DNA from: Armatimonadota bacterium
Lineage (GTDB): Bacteria; Armatimonadota; Zipacnadia; Zipacnadales; JABUFB01
Reading direction: 5' to 3'
Length of the DNA: 64,000 nucleotides
Assembly: GCA_013314775.1 (NCBI GenBank)
Contig: JABUFB010000014.1
Coordinates: 166,844 to 230,843 of the forward strand
Shown: piece after piece, positions 62,495 through 64,000 of the stretch
Numbering within the stretch: the stretch's first letter is position 1
Layout: each line of letters opens with the position of its first letter
Notes under the pieces: model-generated
What the model was told of the DNA's origin: nothing
Database searches by the model: none
What the model saw: only the letters and a program-made list of their open reading frames with translations
Position numbers and translations under genes: made by a program

Positions 62495-63574
62495 TTACCC
62501 CCAATATTCTCTCGTCCACTTCTCCAGCTTCTCCAGCACCTGCTCAGCCTGGGCCATGTTGTCTACCTGTCCGCAGTATAGGAACGTGAGGTCGGGGCGA
62601 AACTCCCGCACCGCCTGCTCCAAGTCATCGACCCCGCAGTAAAGGAAGATCGCCTTGCCCCTCTCCTGCGCACGCTTGAAGATATGCAACCAGTGTTGGA
62701 AGCCACCCGGCTGCCCCGCGCCGGGGACCCACTGCAGCATGCTCAGGTGCGGCAGGTCGAGTATCCGCTCGAGATGCTTCACTGCGTCCGGGCCGTCCAG
62801 GTGGTAGATAGCCCGGCCGGTGTGGGCGGTGATGCGCTCGAGTTCAGGGATTATGAAGCGCTCGAACATGGCGGGGGAGAGGGTGCAGGAAATGTCGGAC
62901 TGCACCGTCACCAGCGGGTCGGGGCTCCAGACAGGATAATGATGGTGGGTGCCCTCGAAAGCTGTGGCGCACATGGCCGATATTTCGTCGAACATCCCTA
63001 TGAACGCAGTGGTCATGGTCTCCAGTGAGTGGCTAACCTCGTCCGGGTAGTCGCTCAGAGCCAGAAGAAACCGGCACGGGTCGCAGAGCACTGAGAGCAG
63101 GTCGTTGGGCGTGAGCATGGGCGGGATGCCCACGAAGAAGCGGTCCCGGCCGGCTTCGATGAGCCGCGCCATGATAGCCTTCAGCCTCCGCCAACCCTCA
63201 TCGTCCCAGGCGGTGGACCAGTCGGGCAGGTTCGTCCAGTCATGGACGATCTCTCCGAACCAGACGGTTGCATCGTCCGCGTACAAAGGCGCGCCGAATG
63301 ATGGAAGCCACCCGGCCATCATCGCGTGGGTCACCGTTGGCAGAGCCTCGGCCACGCAGATGCTGTTTGTGAAACGGGCCTCGGACGCGGCGATAAGGAA
63401 TTCCGGGTCGAAGTACTTCTGCTCAGGCGATTCGGGCACGGGAACCGGAATGCGCTGGTTTTCGGGAGCTGCGACCGTGAGATAGATCGGCGGGCGAGTG
63501 ATAGGATCGCGGTTCCAGAAGCGACTCATCTGTCGAGCTGCGGCGGGCCAGTCAGCGTGGAAGGACAGGTTCAT
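62495..63574 (-). CDS. Uroporphyrinogen decarboxylase (URO-D) family protein
   Basis: 359 residues from the ATG at 63574 (AGGAGG five bases upstream; open frame to 63724 is repeat sequence). Divergent URO-D fold: MSRFWNRDPITRPPIYLTVAAPE at the start, FFVGIPPMLTPNDLLSVLCDP, YPVWSPDPLVTVQSDISCTLSPAMFERFIIPELERI near 240, and HLDGPDAVKHLERILDLPHLSMLQWVPGAGQPGG, which is characteristic of the methyltransferase-like branch. Reaction unknown. Not close to the member at 2077-3135. Flanked on both sides by the same two tandem repeats, which is the unusual point about it. Confidence 0.88.
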   Translation of the reverse strand: MNLSFHADWPAAARQMSRFWNRDPITRPPIYLTVAAPENQRIPVPVPESPEQKYFDPEFLIAASEARFTNSICVAEALPTVTHAMMAGWLPSFGAPLYADDATVWFGEIVHDWTNLPDWSTAWDDEGWRRLKAIMARLIEAGRDRFFVGIPPMLTPNDLLSVLCDPCRFLLALSDYPDEVSHSLETMTTAFIGMFDEISAMCATAFEGTHHHYPVWSPDPLVTVQSDISCTLSPAMFERFIIPELERITAHTGRAIYHLDGPDAVKHLERILDLPHLSMLQWVPGAGQPGGFQHWLHIFKRAQERGKAIFLYCGVDDLEQAVREFRPDLTFLYCGQVDNMAQAEQVLEKLEKWTREYWG

Positions 63575-63648
63575 TGGGCCTCCTGGGCGGTCTGGGCATC
63601 GGTTTCGCGAGAACGGAAAATTCCGCGCATCGGGTGCCGAAACCTTCG

Positions 63649-63961
63649 AGGCCCGGGCGTCCTTGCGGACGCTGACGGCCGAGGGTTGGTTGGCCCAAGG
63701 CATATAGGGCCCGCGCTGAAGCACGGGCCTGAGGGGCCGGCGCTCCGTATCCGGAGCGCTTCGGCCCGGGCGTCCTGGCGGACGCTAACGGCCGAGGGTT
63801 GGTTGGCCGAAGGCATGTAGGGCCCGCGCTGAAGCACGGGCCTGTGGGCCGGCGCTCCGTATCCGGAGCGCTTCGGCCCGGGCGTCCTGGCGGACGCTGA
63901 CGGCATTTCGTCCGGAGGACGATTGGCCCAAGGCCCGTAGCCCCGTGCTTCAGCGCGGGGC
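63649..63961. repeat. Second tandem array: two 113-bp units plus one 81-bp-type unit
   Basis: GCGTCCTTGCGGACGC or its variant starts at 63657, 63770 and 63882 (intervals 113 and 112). The ATTTCGTCCGGAGGACG unit starts at 63905 and ends with CCCCGTGCTTCAGCGCGGGGC at 63961. Same orientation and same order (113-type then 81-type) as the left array. 63962-64000 holds nothing I can call. Confidence 0.92.
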
Positions 63962-64000
63962 ACCTTCCGGCGGCGTTCACGGAGACCGTTTCGCCGGCCC

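Noticed and set aside
61284..63961. CRISPR array
   Set aside because: Units are continuous 113-bp and 81-bp tandem repeats without variable spacers, and no cas gene is present.

Overview
The window is GC-rich bacterial chromosome from a free-living, probably uncultivated lineage. The best taxonomic clue is the type IV pilin-like protein at 29471-30118: its N-terminus is followed by an [13 protein letters not shown] stretch and it carries an H-X9-DG motif near the C-terminus, a combination I associate with Armatimonadota and neighbouring phyla such as Planctomycetota. The abundance of secreted carbohydrate-active proteins, Gfo/Idh/MocA oxidoreductases, sulfatases and URO-D-like proteins fits such a polysaccharide degrader. 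The phylum assignment is inference. I saw no tRNA, rRNA, CRISPR array, transposase, integrase or phage module.

Layout. 1-4722 (minus): DUF1846 protein, URO-D-like protein, NAT_N/GNAT-like acyltransferase and a cut-off metallo-beta-lactamase protein. 4953-8562 (plus): a complete ribose-type sugar ABC transporter. 8816-14680: two secreted glycosidase-like proteins and an oxidoreductase. 14824-16388: a small membrane protein and a UgpC/MsmK-type ATPase behind a near-consensus promoter. 16483-20675 (minus): acetyltransferase, TatC and a dynamin-like GTPase. 20771-32196: TM2 protein, four sugar or peptide catabolism proteins, two sulfatase-family enzymes, a pilin and three Gfo/Idh/MocA proteins, two of them tandem duplicates. 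32755-34155: MgtE. 34714-42354 (minus): an aromatic amino-acid operon (hisC, aroF, tyrA, aroA, cmk, plsC) with small passenger genes. 42549-45131: a Ski2-type helicase fused to a winged helix. 45158-48854 (minus): M14 peptidase, membrane protein and trpS. 49859-56498 (plus): sialidase-fold protein, large glycosidase-like protein and two paralogous Tat-exported proteins. 56594-63574: beta-helix protein, PPK2, sugar isomerase and a second URO-D-like protein embedded in tandem repeats.

The most notable item is the 5' leader of trpS (about 49065 to 48855, minus). It has a sigma70-type promoter (TTGACT-17-TACACT), an SD sequence, an 18-residue leader peptide containing Trp-Ser-Trp, and three mutually exclusive RNA hairpins, the last a 12-bp stem followed by six U. 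This is a full ribosome-mediated transcription attenuator controlling tryptophanyl-tRNA synthetase by charged tRNA-Trp supply.

Three further structures are not explained by genes: (i) a dispersed composite palindromic element with about five intergenic copies; (ii) head-to-tail arrays of 113-bp and 81-bp hairpin-bearing units flanking the URO-D gene at 62495-63574 on both sides in the same order; (iii) direct repeats bracketing the promoter of the helicase/winged-helix fusion gene.
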